DNA from: CAKZNE01 sp040222435
Lineage (GTDB): Bacteria > Bacteroidota > Bacteroidia > Flavobacteriales > Schleiferiaceae
DNA: 64,000 nucleotides
Reading direction: 5' to 3'
Assembly: GCA_965212245.1 (NCBI GenBank)
Contig: OZ243107.1
Coordinates: 1,612,001-1,676,000, forward strand
This document shows positions 50,937-61,000 of the stretch, in pieces (within the stretch, counting starts at the first letter, position 1; the number at the start of each line of letters is the position of its first letter). The position numbers were made by a program, and so were the translations under genes. Below the pieces are notes generated by a model, which was not told the DNA's origin, ran no database searches, and saw only the letters and a program-made list of their open reading frames with translations.

Positions 50937-52376
50937 ATGCAGAAGAAGTTTATAAGCAATCTCTTGCTGCTCCTGTTCCTTAATTTCCTGGTTAAACCGG
51001 CCTGGGTGTTCGGAATAGATCTAACAGTACAAAACCGGGTGGGTGCAGAAGAGTATGGGCTGTATTTCGCTCTGTTTAACTTCTCCATGCTTTTTAATAT
51101 CCTGTTGGACCTGGGGCTTACCCATTACAACAACCAGGCGGTGGCGCGCAATCGTACGGAGGTAGTGCGTAACTTCTCCAACCTTACCAGTCTTAAGTTT
51201 TTACTGGGTCTGGCGTATATGGGCATAACCATTGTTGCCGGTTTTGTAATTGGTTATAAGAGTACTGCCTTTACATTACTTCTCATACTTTCATTTAACC
51301 AGTTTTTGGCTTCCCTCATTCTTTTTTTTCGCTCCAATCTCTCAGGGATGCAGTGTTTCCGGGCAGACAGTATGCTTAGTGTAGTTGATAAAACACTGAT
51401 GATTGTACTGTGTGGGATTCTCTTGTTCGGTTTGGATGATGTAATGGAGTTTAGTGTGGTTCATTATGCCCTGGCGCAAAGTGTGAGTTATATACTGGCA
51501 TCGGTATTTGCCTTTTTTATAGTGTGGAAAAAGGTTAGGGTATTTACCTGGCGTATCAATTTCAAATCGTACCAGCAAGGTTTAAAAAAGAGTATTCCCT
51601 ATGCATTACTTATTCTTCTGATGGCACTTTATACCAGGGTAGATGGTATTATGCTGGAGCGGATGAGAGGCTCATACGAGAATGGTATTTATGCAGCTTC
51701 CTTTCGTTTGCTGGATATGGTAAACCAATTTGGTTATTTATTTGGTGTTTTATTATTACCCATGTTTAGTGTCATGCTGGGGCGCAAAGAAAAGGTAAGT
51801 GACTTAACCCGCTTATCATTCAACTTACTGTTTACCGTTTTACTGGGTGTTTCTTTGGTGGCCTATTTTAATGCCGGTAATATTATGGGAGCCCTATATC
51901 TGGTAGATGACCCTTCCTTAATACCGGTGTTTAAATTATTAATAGCCAGCAGTGTAGGCTTTGGAACTACCTTTGTTTTTGGAACGCTACTTACCGCAGC
52001 AGGTGAGCTGAGGTTGCTTAATACCATTGCGTTATCAGGCTTTGTACTCAATATAATTATGAATTTTATTCTTATTCCGGGTTATGGTGCGGAAGGTGCT
52101 GCGGTAGCTACCCTTTTAACTCAGTTACTTACCGCCATTGCGCAGATGGCATTTTCTTTCCAAAGGCTAAAACTTAAATTTCCTGAAGTATATGTTTGGC
52201 GTATCACCGGTTTTGTGGCCATTGCGTTTTCAGGCGTATTCGCCATGCAGTTTGTTCAACTGCCTTTTATCATAAATATGGTACTGTCATTAGCGTTGGT
52301 GCTTTTATTTTCCGTTTTAATGAAACTCTTTAATTATCAAGCCGCAATAGAATTACTTAAGTCTCGTTTCAAGTAG
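50937..52376 (+). CDS. Wzx-type flippase / polysaccharide exporter
   Basis: 479 residues with twelve to fourteen helices. VKPAWVFGIDLTVQNRVGAEEYG is the MATE-like flippase start, and the middle ...FGVLLLPMFSVMLGRKEK... is typical of the PST family. It flips a lipid-linked oligosaccharide across the inner membrane. It is divergent from the GT4 gene and 50 bases before Wzz. Confidence 0.87.
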   Translation: MQKKFISNLLLLLFLNFLVKPAWVFGIDLTVQNRVGAEEYGLYFALFNFSMLFNILLDLGLTHYNNQAVARNRTEVVRNFSNLTSLKFLLGLAYMGITIVAGFVIGYKSTAFTLLLILSFNQFLASLILFFRSNLSGMQCFRADSMLSVVDKTLMIVLCGILLFGLDDVMEFSVVHYALAQSVSYILASVFAFFIVWKKVRVFTWRINFKSYQQGLKKSIPYALLILLMALYTRVDGIMLERMRGSYENGIYAASFRLLDMVNQFGYLFGVLLLPMFSVMLGRKEKVSDLTRLSFNLLFTVLLGVSLVAYFNAGNIMGALYLVDDPSLIPVFKLLIASSVGFGTTFVFGTLLTAAGELRLLNTIALSGFVLNIIMNFILIPGYGAEGAAVATLLTQLLTAIAQMAFSFQRLKLKFPEVYVWRITGFVAIAFSGVFAMQFVQLPFIINMVLSLALVLLFSVLMKLFNYQAAIELLKSRFK

Positions 52377-52398
52377 CTCTAAGGTTCGGCTCTTTTTA

Positions 52399-52406
52399 TA
52401 TTTTTG
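52399..52406 (+). promoter_or_regulatory. -7 box upstream of the Wzz-like gene
   Basis: TATTTTTG fits the consensus and lies 20 bases before the ATG at 52427. Wzz and the ligase may thus have their own promoter besides that of the flippase. The -33 element is weak. Confidence 0.4.
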
Positions 52407-52426
52407 CGCAAATTTTTACATAACTC

Positions 52427-53464
52427 ATGCAGGAAAATCTAGATAGCGCCCGGGTATTTGATTCAAGGAATTTAATCGTATACCTGTACAAATGGCGTAT
52501 TCCGTTGCTTGGTATTTCCATTTTAGCAGCTATCCTGGCCGCTATATTTAGTGGATCTGCGTTTATTGATCCCAAATACAAGTCATCGGTTACCGTTTTC
52601 CCAACTACCACCAACTCATTGTCTAAAGCACTTTTGCCACAGCAATTTGCTTCTCGTGGTCAGGATATTCTGGAGTTTGGAGCAGAGGAGGAAGCTGAGC
52701 AATTACTGCAGATACTGAATTCTGATGAGATCCGGGACCGGGTTATCGAGAAATACAATTTAGCTCAGCATTACGGTATAGATAGTAGCAGCAAATTTTT
52801 GCGTACCGAGCTTTATGATACGTTTGATGATAATATATCATTTGAACGAACGGAGTTCATGTCAGTAGAGATCAATGTACTGGACACAGATCCTGATACT
52901 GCAGCTCTTATTGCCAATGATATCGTACTGCTTTTGGACGAAGCCAAAAACCGTATCCAGAAAGAACGCGCACAGCAGGGTTTAAAAATTATTGAGGGAG
53001 AGTACGAAGAATTGAAAAGGGAGGTAGATAGACTGGAAGATTCATTGACAGTGCTTCGTTACAAAGGGGTGCATGACTATGAGGGGCAGTCCGGAGTATA
53101 TAGTGAGCAACTGGCCTTTGAAATTGCATCTAATGGAGAAGACAGCTGGCAGGCTCGTGGTATACAGGTAAAACTGGACACACTGGCCAAATATGGAGGT
53201 CCTTATGTGTCCGTGCGTGATGAGTTGCAATACCTGAGAGGACAATTGGTGCAGATCAAAACTAAATATGATCAGGCCAAGGTAGATGTGGAGCAATCGT
53301 TACCCGCTTCCTTTAAGGTGAATATGGCCTATCCTGCTGAGAAGAAATCATACCCAACCCGTTGGCTCATTGTAGTGGTAGCTGCAATGGGCGCCTTTGT
53401 GAGCACTCTTATCGTAATCCTGATAAGGGATACTATTAAGAATGCCAACATAGACTCCAAATAG
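52427..53464 (+). CDS. Wzz-family chain length regulator
   Basis: 345 residues. A short cytosolic start, one helix (LLGISILAAILAAIFSG, about 27-46), a long periplasmic alpha-helical domain with coiled coils (about 55-305) and a second helix near the end (WLIVVVAAMGAFVSTLIVIL). This is the classical polysaccharide co-polymerase layout. It sets the length of the polymer together with the polymerase. No kinase domain, so it is Wzz rather than Wzc. It shares one base with the next gene (TAGTG). Confidence 0.85.
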   Translation: MQENLDSARVFDSRNLIVYLYKWRIPLLGISILAAILAAIFSGSAFIDPKYKSSVTVFPTTTNSLSKALLPQQFASRGQDILEFGAEEEAEQLLQILNSDEIRDRVIEKYNLAQHYGIDSSSKFLRTELYDTFDDNISFERTEFMSVEINVLDTDPDTAALIANDIVLLLDEAKNRIQKERAQQGLKIIEGEYEELKREVDRLEDSLTVLRYKGVHDYEGQSGVYSEQLAFEIASNGEDSWQARGIQVKLDTLAKYGGPYVSVRDELQYLRGQLVQIKTKYDQAKVDVEQSLPASFKVNMAYPAEKKSYPTRWLIVVVAAMGAFVSTLIVILIRDTIKNANIDSK

Positions 53465-54903
53465 TGAGGACTTTCCTCCGGAATACGGATAATCGCATAA
53501 TTATAGCGGTGGGGGTACTTTTCAGTATTCTCAACGTAGTTTTTATTGTTACTGAAAATTTCTGGGGCTTACTGCTGCCATTTATGCTGGCGTTATTTGC
53601 CTTTATTGTGCTTTCGCTGGATAAGGCGGTGTTGTTCCTGGTTTTTGCCACCCCGCTTTCTGTTTTTTACTACAATGAAGAAATGCGGGTGGGTTTTAGT
53701 ATACCTACCGAACCAATTTTATTTGGTATCACCTTGCTTTTCATTCTCAAGTTAATGTATCAGGGAACTTTTGATCTCAAGGTTGTAAAGCACCCCTTAT
53801 CGCTGGCCATATTATTCAATCTTATGTGGATGGTTATGACGACCATTACCAGTGAAATGCCCCTTGTTTCCGTAAAATATGTCATAGCGCGCATCTGGTT
53901 TCTGTCGGTATTCTTTTACCTGATGTCACAAATTTTCAGAGATCGCAGAAAGATTACTGTTTTCTTCTGGCTGTTTATGGTCACTCTCTCTGTGGCCGCA
54001 GTATACACGCTGTATATGCATTACCAGTTTGATTTTACCAGGCAGGCCGGTACGTGGGTAATGTTCCCGTTTTTTAAGGAGCACACGGTTTATGGAGCTA
54101 TATTGTCCATGTATATACCTATAGCCTTTGCTTTTGCCTTTCTGTACAAACACAGCCTTAATTTAAAAATAGCAGCCTTTGTGATCTTCAGCCTGCTGAT
54201 GGTAGCTGTTATATTTTCATTTACCCGTGCCGCATGGGTGAGCTTGGCCGTATCTGTTGTAGCTATGCTCCTGATTGTGTTTAGGGTAAGGAGAGAGATA
54301 CTTTTTCTTTTAGGGGCTGCAGGGGTCGCTTTTCTGATATCCACCGGAGACGATCTCATGAGTCGTTTTGAAAAGAATGATCAGGTGAGTAGTGATAACC
54401 TGACTGAACACGTAGAGTCTATTTCCAATATCTCTTCTGATGTAAGCAACCTGGAGAGGATTAACCGCTGGAAGTCTGCGTTCAGGATGTTTAAAGAAAG
54501 ACCTGTCATGGGCTTTGGCCCCGGAACCTATATGTTTCAGTATGCAGCTTATCAAAAGCCATCGGAAAAAACTATAATAAGTACCAATGCCGGAGATCTT
54601 GGCAATGCCCACAGTGAATATATCGGACCTTTGGCTGAATCAGGTATTTTGGGAATGCTGTCCGTGCTTGTAATAGTTCTTATTACCATGGTAACCGGTA
54701 TAAGAGTGTATTACGGTCTTGAAGATAGTAATCTAAAGATCATTGCCTTAGCTTCCTTAATGGGGCTCATTGGTTATTGGACCCATGGGTTTCTCAATAA
54801 CTTCCTGGATATGGACAAGGCTGCTTGTCCTGTATGGGGGTTCTCCGCTTTACTGGTCATTCTGGATCGGTATTATATTAAGAAATCAGATAGTAAGGAT
54901 TAG
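53464..54903 (+). CDS. O-antigen ligase/polymerase-like membrane protein
   Basis: 479 residues starting with GTG at the TAGTG junction. Ten to twelve helices and a large loop (about 290-365) with RWKSAFRMFKERPVMGFGPGTY: the R-x-x-x-W...P-x-x-G-x-G-P pattern is common to WaaL and Wzy. The gene joins sugar polymers to lipid A core or links repeat units. It is next to Wzx and Wzz, so Wzy is a natural alternative. Sure at family level. Confidence 0.82.
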   Translation: MRTFLRNTDNRIIIAVGVLFSILNVVFIVTENFWGLLLPFMLALFAFIVLSLDKAVLFLVFATPLSVFYYNEEMRVGFSIPTEPILFGITLLFILKLMYQGTFDLKVVKHPLSLAILFNLMWMVMTTITSEMPLVSVKYVIARIWFLSVFFYLMSQIFRDRRKITVFFWLFMVTLSVAAVYTLYMHYQFDFTRQAGTWVMFPFFKEHTVYGAILSMYIPIAFAFAFLYKHSLNLKIAAFVIFSLLMVAVIFSFTRAAWVSLAVSVVAMLLIVFRVRREILFLLGAAGVAFLISTGDDLMSRFEKNDQVSSDNLTEHVESISNISSDVSNLERINRWKSAFRMFKERPVMGFGPGTYMFQYAAYQKPSEKTIISTNAGDLGNAHSEYIGPLAESGILGMLSVLVIVLITMVTGIRVYYGLEDSNLKIIALASLMGLIGYWTHGFLNNFLDMDKAACPVWGFSALLVILDRYYIKKSDSKD

Positions 54904-54969
54904 ATGAATGTATATCGTTGATAGTCAATGATTATCAGTGATAAATTTTAATATGCATGCATAGTTTTG

Positions 54970-54988
54970 TTAACATTGGATTAACATT
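54970..54988 (+). promoter_or_regulatory. Direct repeat TTAACATT x2 upstream of susC
   Basis: Two copies of TTAACATT start 11 bases apart (54970 and 54981), one helical turn, about 80 bases before the susC ATG. Their place suits an activator site or the promoter region of the SusC operon. The promoter itself is not clear. Confidence 0.35.
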
Positions 54989-55063
54989 TTTTTACTATAG
55001 CCATTGATTATCTAAATTATTCTTACCACTTTCGTATAACGTTTAACACAAAATTTTACCTAC

Positions 55064-58000
55064 ATGAAAAACAAAGCGCCACTGCTTGCGGTGCTGCTAT
55101 GGGTTCTGTGCGTGCAATTTAGTTTTGCACAGTCCCGAACCATTTCCGGTGTCGTTCAAGACTCGGAAACCGGAGAATCTCTTCCCGGGGTAGCAGTACT
55201 GGAAAAGGGAACCCAAAATGGAACAGCTACTAATTTTGACGGCAAATTTGAATTGACCGTAAGTGGCTCCAACGTCACCCTAGTGTTCAAATCCATCGGT
55301 ATGGAAGACAAGGAAGTTGTCTTGGGTACTGAGGACTACATCATTGTTAAAATGAAGGAATCGTCAGAATCGCTGGACGAGGTAGTGGTAACTGCTCTTG
55401 GAGTTTCCAAGGAAAAGCGTTCACTGGGTTATACGGCTGCCACGGTAAGCTCAGATGAAATTACCGAAGGTGGAGACCGGAGCCCTCTTAACTCTATGCA
55501 GGGGAAAGTTGCAGGGGTTAATATTTCCTCCGCTTCCAGTAGTCCTGGTTCTTCATCAAGAATTGTTATTCGTGGTTTGCAATCCATCAGCCAGAATAAC
55601 CAACCTTTATTTGTAATTGACGGGGTGCCTATTTTCAATAACTCCTCCAATATCAATTCACTAAACAACGGTGCAGACTTTGGTAATGGTGCCAACGCCA
55701 TTAACCCTGAAGATATTGAGAATATCTCTATTCTTAAGGGCGCCAGTGCAACGGCATTGTATGGATCACGTGCGGCTAATGGTGTGGTGCTGATCACTAC
55801 TAAAAAAGGAAAGACAGCCCCAGCTGGTAAAAAGAACTTTGGCATTTCCTATGCCGGTAATGTAACCTTTAGCGATGTATACATTTTACCCACATTTCAG
55901 GAAGACTTTGGTCAGGGTTGGGACGGAACCCATTTGCTGGGTGAAAACGGATCCTGGGGACCTAAGTATGACGGGCAAGAGCGCGTATGGGGTAATGTGG
56001 TAGATAACTCTCAACTACTCAAACCTTTTGTACACCTTCCGGACAACGTAAGAGACTTTTTTGAAACCGGGGTTTCCTATCAAAACTCTATCTCCTTTAA
56101 CGGAGGTGATGAAAAGGGAAGTTATTATGTATCCTTCTCCAATACCAAGTCTGATGGTATATACCCTACGGATGTAGATTCCTATAACCGTAATACTGTA
56201 GCCTTAAGAGGTTCCAGGAAAGAGGGTTTGTTTAACTTTTCCGGTTCTTTCAACTTTACGGATACCCGCTCCAGCTTTGTTCCCACCGGACAAGGGCCAA
56301 CGGTGTATAACAATATTATGCAGATCCCGCGTGATATCAGTATTGTAGACATGGAAGACTACACTAACAAATTTTATAACATTGATAATTACTTTACGCC
56401 CTACGGTGTTACAAACCCATATTATACCTTAAATGAATTCGGTAGTAAATTCAGGGGTAGTAAATTCTTCGGAGGACTGGAAACATCGGTTGAACTTACC
56501 GATTGGTTAACCGGTACCTACCGTTTTGGATTTGATTATGCTACAGACAACTATAATATTTGGGAAGCCGTAATTGATGCGAGTCCGGGATCTCCAAATG
56601 ATGGAACCAGTACTGAAGATGCGGGTTCTGTACGTGAGAGATTATATACGCAACGCCAGTTGAACCATGACCTGATCCTTACCACTAAGAAGTTTTCTCT
56701 TACCGAAAGGCTAAAAGTTGATTTCCTGGCTGGTTTGAACGTGAACGAAAGACTTTATACAGATGTGGATGCCTTTGTGAATGATCTTACCATTCCCGGG
56801 TTCTATGACATCAGTAATAGCCCCAATCAACCCTCGGTTCCGGAAGACAAGAGCAACCTGGGTATAGGTATTGAAGATGAGTCTATCCGCAGATATGGAG
56901 GAGTATATGGCCAGGCAGGTTTTGATTATAAGAATATGATCTTCCTGAATCTTACCGCCCGTTACGATAAGTCATCTACCCTGCCGGAAGAAAATAACGG
57001 TTTCCTGTACGGAGGGGCCAACGCCAGTTTTGTGGTAACGGACCTGCTTAATGTACGTTCGAAGTACTGGAACTACGGTAAGATCCGTGTGGGTTACGGA
57101 AGTACGGGTAATGATGCGGCTCCGTATATCACCAGATCGTATTTTGTTCAGAAGTCGGTGGATGTGCCTTTTCGCGATTTTTCATTCCCCGTTGGAGGTG
57201 TAAATGCCTTTAGCCTGAGTAACCGTTTAGGTAGCCCTGATTTGCAGCCTGAGATTACCAAGGAATTTGAGATTGGTGGTGAGTTCCGCTTTTTTACCCG
57301 CTTAACTGTAGATCTTACGTATTACAAAAGGGTAACTACAGATCTTATTCTTGATGTTCCCATTGATGGAGCATCAGGTTATACCGTTCAAACCAAGAAT
57401 GTTGGTGAGATACAGAACCAGGGTATAGAAGCTTTGATAACCCTGGATATCCTGAAGAAAGATGATGTAGGTGGCCTGACCTGGAGTGTGTCAGCCAATT
57501 ATTCCAATAATGACAACGAGCTGATCAGCCTGAACAACGGTCTTGATAAAGTTAGCCTGGGAGGTCTGTCCACTATCGGTTTCTTTGCTGTTCCCGGCCA
57601 GCCACTGGGTGTATACGAGTACAGCGTGCCCGAAACAGAGCCAGGTACCAGAAATATAGTGGTTGATGCCAATGGTGTTCCTGTAGCCTCTACCACCAAG
57701 AGACTTGAAGGTAATGCGCAGTACGATTATATCCTGGGTTTAACCAACCGTTTGGGTTATAAAGGAATTACCCTTGCTGCTACCGTTGATATTCGCCAGG
57801 GGGGATTGATGTTCTCACGTACGGCTGATATCAACAACTTTACCGGTAATGGTGTGAAAACCACTTTTAATGACCGCAAGCCCTGGATAGTTCCTAACTC
57901 TGTTCAAAAGGTGGAAGGAGATGATGGGGTTACCCGTTACATTGAAAATACCACCGCTATTGATCAGCAGCATCAGGATGATTATTACAGAGCTGATGCA

Positions 58001-58276
58001 CTGGATAGTGAATACCTGATTGACAAGTCCTATGTAAAGTTAAGAGAAGTGGTTCTGGGTTATCGAATCCCGCAGAAGTTGCTTAATAATACTGCTTTTG
58101 CTTCTCTTTCAGTAAGTATTTTCGGAAGGAACCTGTTAATGTGGAGGCCTGTGGACAACCAGTTTGTAGACCCTGAGACCACCACTTTTGGAAATGGCAT
58201 AGAAGCTGATTTTGGTGAGTTCAGCGCTAACCCCAGCGCTCGTACTTATGGTGTAGGCTTAAAAGCATCATTCTAA
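55064..58276 (+). CDS. susC-like: SusC/RagA-type TonB-linked outer-membrane transporter
   Basis: 1070 residues. Signal peptide ends QFSFAQ. A carboxypeptidase-D-like domain (about 25-100: ISGVVQDSETGESLPGV) precedes the TonB-box region and plug (LDEVVVTALGVSKEKRSLGYT; VNISSASSSPGSSSRIVIRG), followed by a barrel that ends ARTYGVGLKASF with a terminal Phe. It imports a ligand bound by SusD through the outer membrane with TonB energy. It is followed by SusD 18 bases later. No glycan hydrolases are in this locus, so the substrate (oligosaccharide or peptide) is open. Confidence 0.96.
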   Translation: MKNKAPLLAVLLWVLCVQFSFAQSRTISGVVQDSETGESLPGVAVLEKGTQNGTATNFDGKFELTVSGSNVTLVFKSIGMEDKEVVLGTEDYIIVKMKESSESLDEVVVTALGVSKEKRSLGYTAATVSSDEITEGGDRSPLNSMQGKVAGVNISSASSSPGSSSRIVIRGLQSISQNNQPLFVIDGVPIFNNSSNINSLNNGADFGNGANAINPEDIENISILKGASATALYGSRAANGVVLITTKKGKTAPAGKKNFGISYAGNVTFSDVYILPTFQEDFGQGWDGTHLLGENGSWGPKYDGQERVWGNVVDNSQLLKPFVHLPDNVRDFFETGVSYQNSISFNGGDEKGSYYVSFSNTKSDGIYPTDVDSYNRNTVALRGSRKEGLFNFSGSFNFTDTRSSFVPTGQGPTVYNNIMQIPRDISIVDMEDYTNKFYNIDNYFTPYGVTNPYYTLNEFGSKFRGSKFFGGLETSVELTDWLTGTYRFGFDYATDNYNIWEAVIDASPGSPNDGTSTEDAGSVRERLYTQRQLNHDLILTTKKFSLTERLKVDFLAGLNVNERLYTDVDAFVNDLTIPGFYDISNSPNQPSVPEDKSNLGIGIEDESIRRYGGVYGQAGFDYKNMIFLNLTARYDKSSTLPEENNGFLYGGANASFVVTDLLNVRSKYWNYGKIRVGYGSTGNDAAPYITRSYFVQKSVDVPFRDFSFPVGGVNAFSLSNRLGSPDLQPEITKEFEIGGEFRFFTRLTVDLTYYKRVTTDLILDVPIDGASGYTVQTKNVGEIQNQGIEALITLDILKKDDVGGLTWSVSANYSNNDNELISLNNGLDKVSLGGLSTIGFFAVPGQPLGVYEYSVPETEPGTRNIVVDANGVPVASTTKRLEGNAQYDYILGLTNRLGYKGITLAATVDIRQGGLMFSRTADINNFTGNGVKTTFNDRKPWIVPNSVQKVEGDDGVTRYIENTTAIDQQHQDDYYRADALDSEYLIDKSYVKLREVVLGYRIPQKLLNNTAFASLSVSIFGRNLLMWRPVDNQFVDPETTTFGNGIEADFGEFSANPSARTYGVGLKASF

Positions 58277-58294
58277 ACAAATAATATTGTAAAC

Positions 58295-59752
58295 ATGAGA
58301 ATTTTCAGAACAATAGCAATTGCATCACTTTTTGTTTGGAGTGCTACTTCATGTGAAAAGTACCTGGATGTAAATGATGATCCTAATAAAACTGAGTTTG
58401 CCTCGCTGGATGTGGTTTTACCGGCTGCTCAGGCTTCCACATGCATTCATGTGGGAGGTGAATTATACAATCTGGGCGGTTTTTGGGCCCAGTATCATAC
58501 GCAGAGTCCCGATGCGGGTCAGTATGAAGATATGGATGCGTATAACGTATCAGCAGATTTCTTTGATCGTACCTGGCAAGAATTGTATGCCGGAGCGTTA
58601 CGCGATTATAAGTATATTAAAGATGAGGCAGATGGTACAAACAACGCTTACTATCTAGTGGCTACACTTATGGAAGCTTACACCTATCAGGTACTGGTAG
58701 ACCTATACGGTCAGGTACCTTACAGTGAAGCTCTGCAAGGCGAAAACAGCAATCTGACTCCGGCTTATGATGATGGCCCGGCCATTTATATTTCTCTTTT
58801 AGATAATATTGATGACGCGATGGGACGCTATGCAACCGATCCCTCCAACGGCCCGGTTCCTACTGGTAATGATCTGATCTTTGGCGGTAATATGAGCCGT
58901 TGGGTTCAGTTTGGAAACACCCTGAAGCTTAAAATGCTTTTACGGGCCTACCAGGTTCCTTCTGTATTTGATCAGGCGCAGGCTTTGGCACTTGCCAATG
59001 GCGGGAACTTGCTCACCACAAATGCTCAGATGACCACTTTTGAAGCTGCACCGAATAAGTCCAACCCGTTTTATGATGTAAATTATGATCGTTTAGGAGG
59101 GGTAAATCATGCCGCCAGCCAGTCTATGGTGAGTTATTTTATAGATAATGATGATATCCGCCTCATTGCGGTATATGAGCCCAATGATGATAGTGTGTTT
59201 ACTACTAAGCCACAGGGTGATTTCGCTAATCGTGATATTCCTTTTGACGATCTGGCTGAGCCTATAGTAACGGCCTTAAAGCCCATTACACTTTTCTCAG
59301 CTGCAGAAAGTTACTTCCTGCAGGCTGAAGCCCTGGAGAGATTTGGAGGTAGTGGTCAGGCAGCCTATGAAGCGGGTATTCAGGCCTCTTTTGCTATGTA
59401 TGGTTACTCTGATACAGCTGATACTTATTACGGTCCCGGGGGAGCTTACGAGTGGAATGCGGCCGGTACGCCTGAAGACCGGATCAAACAAATTATGACT
59501 CAAAAGTGGGCAGCTATGGCTAATAGTCAAAACCTGGAAGCATTCTTTGAGATCAACAGAACCGGGTATCCTGAATTCAGAACTCTGGCCAACGCCCAAC
59601 CTGGAGATCTTGTGTATTCCTTAGCTTCAGTACTTGCTCCGGGTCAAAGCCCGCAGCGCTTATTGTTTGCTGATGTATCAGTCTCCAGAAATCCAAATTC
59701 GCCCACACAGCCTAATGGAGGCTTGGCCGCACCAATTTGGTGGGCACAATAA
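58295..59752 (+). CDS. SusD/RagB-family lipoprotein (SusD-like 2)
   Basis: 485 residues. Lipobox WSATSC gives Cys20. CEKYLDVNDDPNKTEFASLD, LPAAQAS and MEAYTYQVLVDLYGQVPYSE are the SusD-like-2 pattern (tetratricopeptide-like helices), and WVQFGNTLKLKMLLRAY follows. It binds the substrate at the cell surface and caps the SusC barrel. It lies between SusC and two more lipoproteins, in one transcript. Confidence 0.94.
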   Translation: MRIFRTIAIASLFVWSATSCEKYLDVNDDPNKTEFASLDVVLPAAQASTCIHVGGELYNLGGFWAQYHTQSPDAGQYEDMDAYNVSADFFDRTWQELYAGALRDYKYIKDEADGTNNAYYLVATLMEAYTYQVLVDLYGQVPYSEALQGENSNLTPAYDDGPAIYISLLDNIDDAMGRYATDPSNGPVPTGNDLIFGGNMSRWVQFGNTLKLKMLLRAYQVPSVFDQAQALALANGGNLLTTNAQMTTFEAAPNKSNPFYDVNYDRLGGVNHAASQSMVSYFIDNDDIRLIAVYEPNDDSVFTTKPQGDFANRDIPFDDLAEPIVTALKPITLFSAAESYFLQAEALERFGGSGQAAYEAGIQASFAMYGYSDTADTYYGPGGAYEWNAAGTPEDRIKQIMTQKWAAMANSQNLEAFFEINRTGYPEFRTLANAQPGDLVYSLASVLAPGQSPQRLLFADVSVSRNPNSPTQPNGGLAAPIWWAQ

Positions 59753-59766
59753 AAACGATTAAACTA

Positions 59767-60423
59767 ATGACTATGAAAACGTTAAATAAAATATTTTTAT
59801 TTCTGGTCGCTTCGTTGATGTTAGCTTCTTGTTCTAAAGAAGAGTCTTCAGCAGATGTTTCCAGGGTTACTGATTACCCTACTTTTAAAAAGGCAGATGG
59901 TACAATAGTTTCAGGAGCTTTTTATGAATCTATTGAGGTGGGTACAAACTATACCGATCCCGGATTGATAGCTACTGAAGGTGAGGATGAGATTACCGTT
60001 AATTCGTCAGGAAGTGTAGATGGCAGTACTGTGGGAATTTACAGTATTACGTATTCTGCAACCAATAAAGATGGTTTTGACGGTAGCGTAACAAAATATG
60101 TGGCTGTATTACCAGCACCTGATAATGCAAATATTGGTGGTAAGTATGATAACGTAGGAAGTTTTAAGTATACCGCCAATATTGTTGAGGTGGCTCCGGG
60201 CTTTTATCGCACCGACAACTGTTGGGGTGGCAGCAGCGGAGCTGTAATACCTGCACTGTTTATTTGCACAGATGGTTCAGATATTATTATGCCGTTACAC
60301 AGTATTTCGGTATATGGACCTATTTCAGGCAGCGGTACACTGGATGCAACCGGTTTAATTACGTGGGAGCTGACGTTAGCTGACTTTAGCTTTACGGCAA
60401 CGAAAATGTGGCAAAAAATCTAA
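59767..60423 (+). CDS. Surface lipoprotein with Ig-like domain (DUF5011/5012-like)
   Basis: 218 residues from ATG 59767; the longer frame begins inside susD. Lipobox LMLASC. An Ig-like domain of ~75 residues (YESIEVGTNYTDPGLIATEG to TKYVAVLP) resembles DUF5011 and is followed by a ~90-residue beta domain ending SFTATKMWQK. Such proteins accompany SusC/D pairs as surface-exposed accessory binders. Which ligand is unknown. Confidence 0.72.
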   Translation: MTMKTLNKIFLFLVASLMLASCSKEESSADVSRVTDYPTFKKADGTIVSGAFYESIEVGTNYTDPGLIATEGEDEITVNSSGSVDGSTVGIYSITYSATNKDGFDGSVTKYVAVLPAPDNANIGGKYDNVGSFKYTANIVEVAPGFYRTDNCWGGSSGAVIPALFICTDGSDIIMPLHSISVYGPISGSGTLDATGLITWELTLADFSFTATKMWQKI

Positions 60424-60435
60424 AAAGAAACATCA

Positions 60436-60924
60436 ATGAAAATAGGAAAAATATTTGCCGGGTTAGCTCTAGTAGGAAGCTTGGCAGCCTGTGAAAAAGA
60501 ATATGAATCCGAAAACCTGGCCAATTTTGAGATGTCAGGTCAATGGTATGTGCAAACATACCTTGGAACACCTGATACAGGTGCTGTGGCTCTGGGTTAT
60601 GTGGAATTAATAACTTCGAATACAGCAGCTACTAATGGTAATGAACTACTGATTGATGATAAAGGAAACATATGGCCCTTTAAGGTTAAGTGTCCCAGTA
60701 CTCCCGGAAGCCTTACTTTCGGAGGAACCAACCTTTTGAACATTTCAGACTCAACGGTTACTGTGGCTATCAGAAATGGTATGATTTTACCAAATCAGGG
60801 TAAATCCACCAGTGGCATTGTAGTAGATAGTATCTATATGGAAGCCGAGTTCAGTGATGATCCTGGCACGATATACACAATGGCCGGTCACTATCGTACC
60901 GGTTTTGAAGAAGACGAACATTAA
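60436..60924 (+). CDS. Lipoprotein of lipid-binding-like (Lipid_bd) type
   Basis: 162 residues with lipobox GSLAAC. The domain starts FEMSGQWYVQTYLG and ends FEEDEH; the small beta-barrel pattern recalls proteins often annotated as lipid-binding near SusC/D pairs. It follows the Ig-like lipoprotein by 12 bases and ends the operon, before a terminator. Function unknown. Confidence 0.65.
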   Translation: MKIGKIFAGLALVGSLAACEKEYESENLANFEMSGQWYVQTYLGTPDTGAVALGYVELITSNTAATNGNELLIDDKGNIWPFKVKCPSTPGSLTFGGTNLLNISDSTVTVAIRNGMILPNQGKSTSGIVVDSIYMEAEFSDDPGTIYTMAGHYRTGFEEDEH

Positions 60925-60944
60925 TTGTTGTTTTTGAGATAAAG

Positions 60945-60976
60945 AAAAGCCCCTTGTTTTCACAAGGGGCTTTTTT
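60945..60976 (+). terminator. Terminator of the SusC operon (bidirectional)
   Basis: Stem AAAAGCCCCTTGT / ACAAGGGGCTTTT with a 4-base loop and T run on both strands. It lies 20 bases after the last SusC operon stop and about 25 bases before the 3' end of the convergent lpxD gene, so it serves both. Confidence 0.9.
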
Positions 60977-61000
60977 ACAGTTTCAAAATCCGGAAAATAA

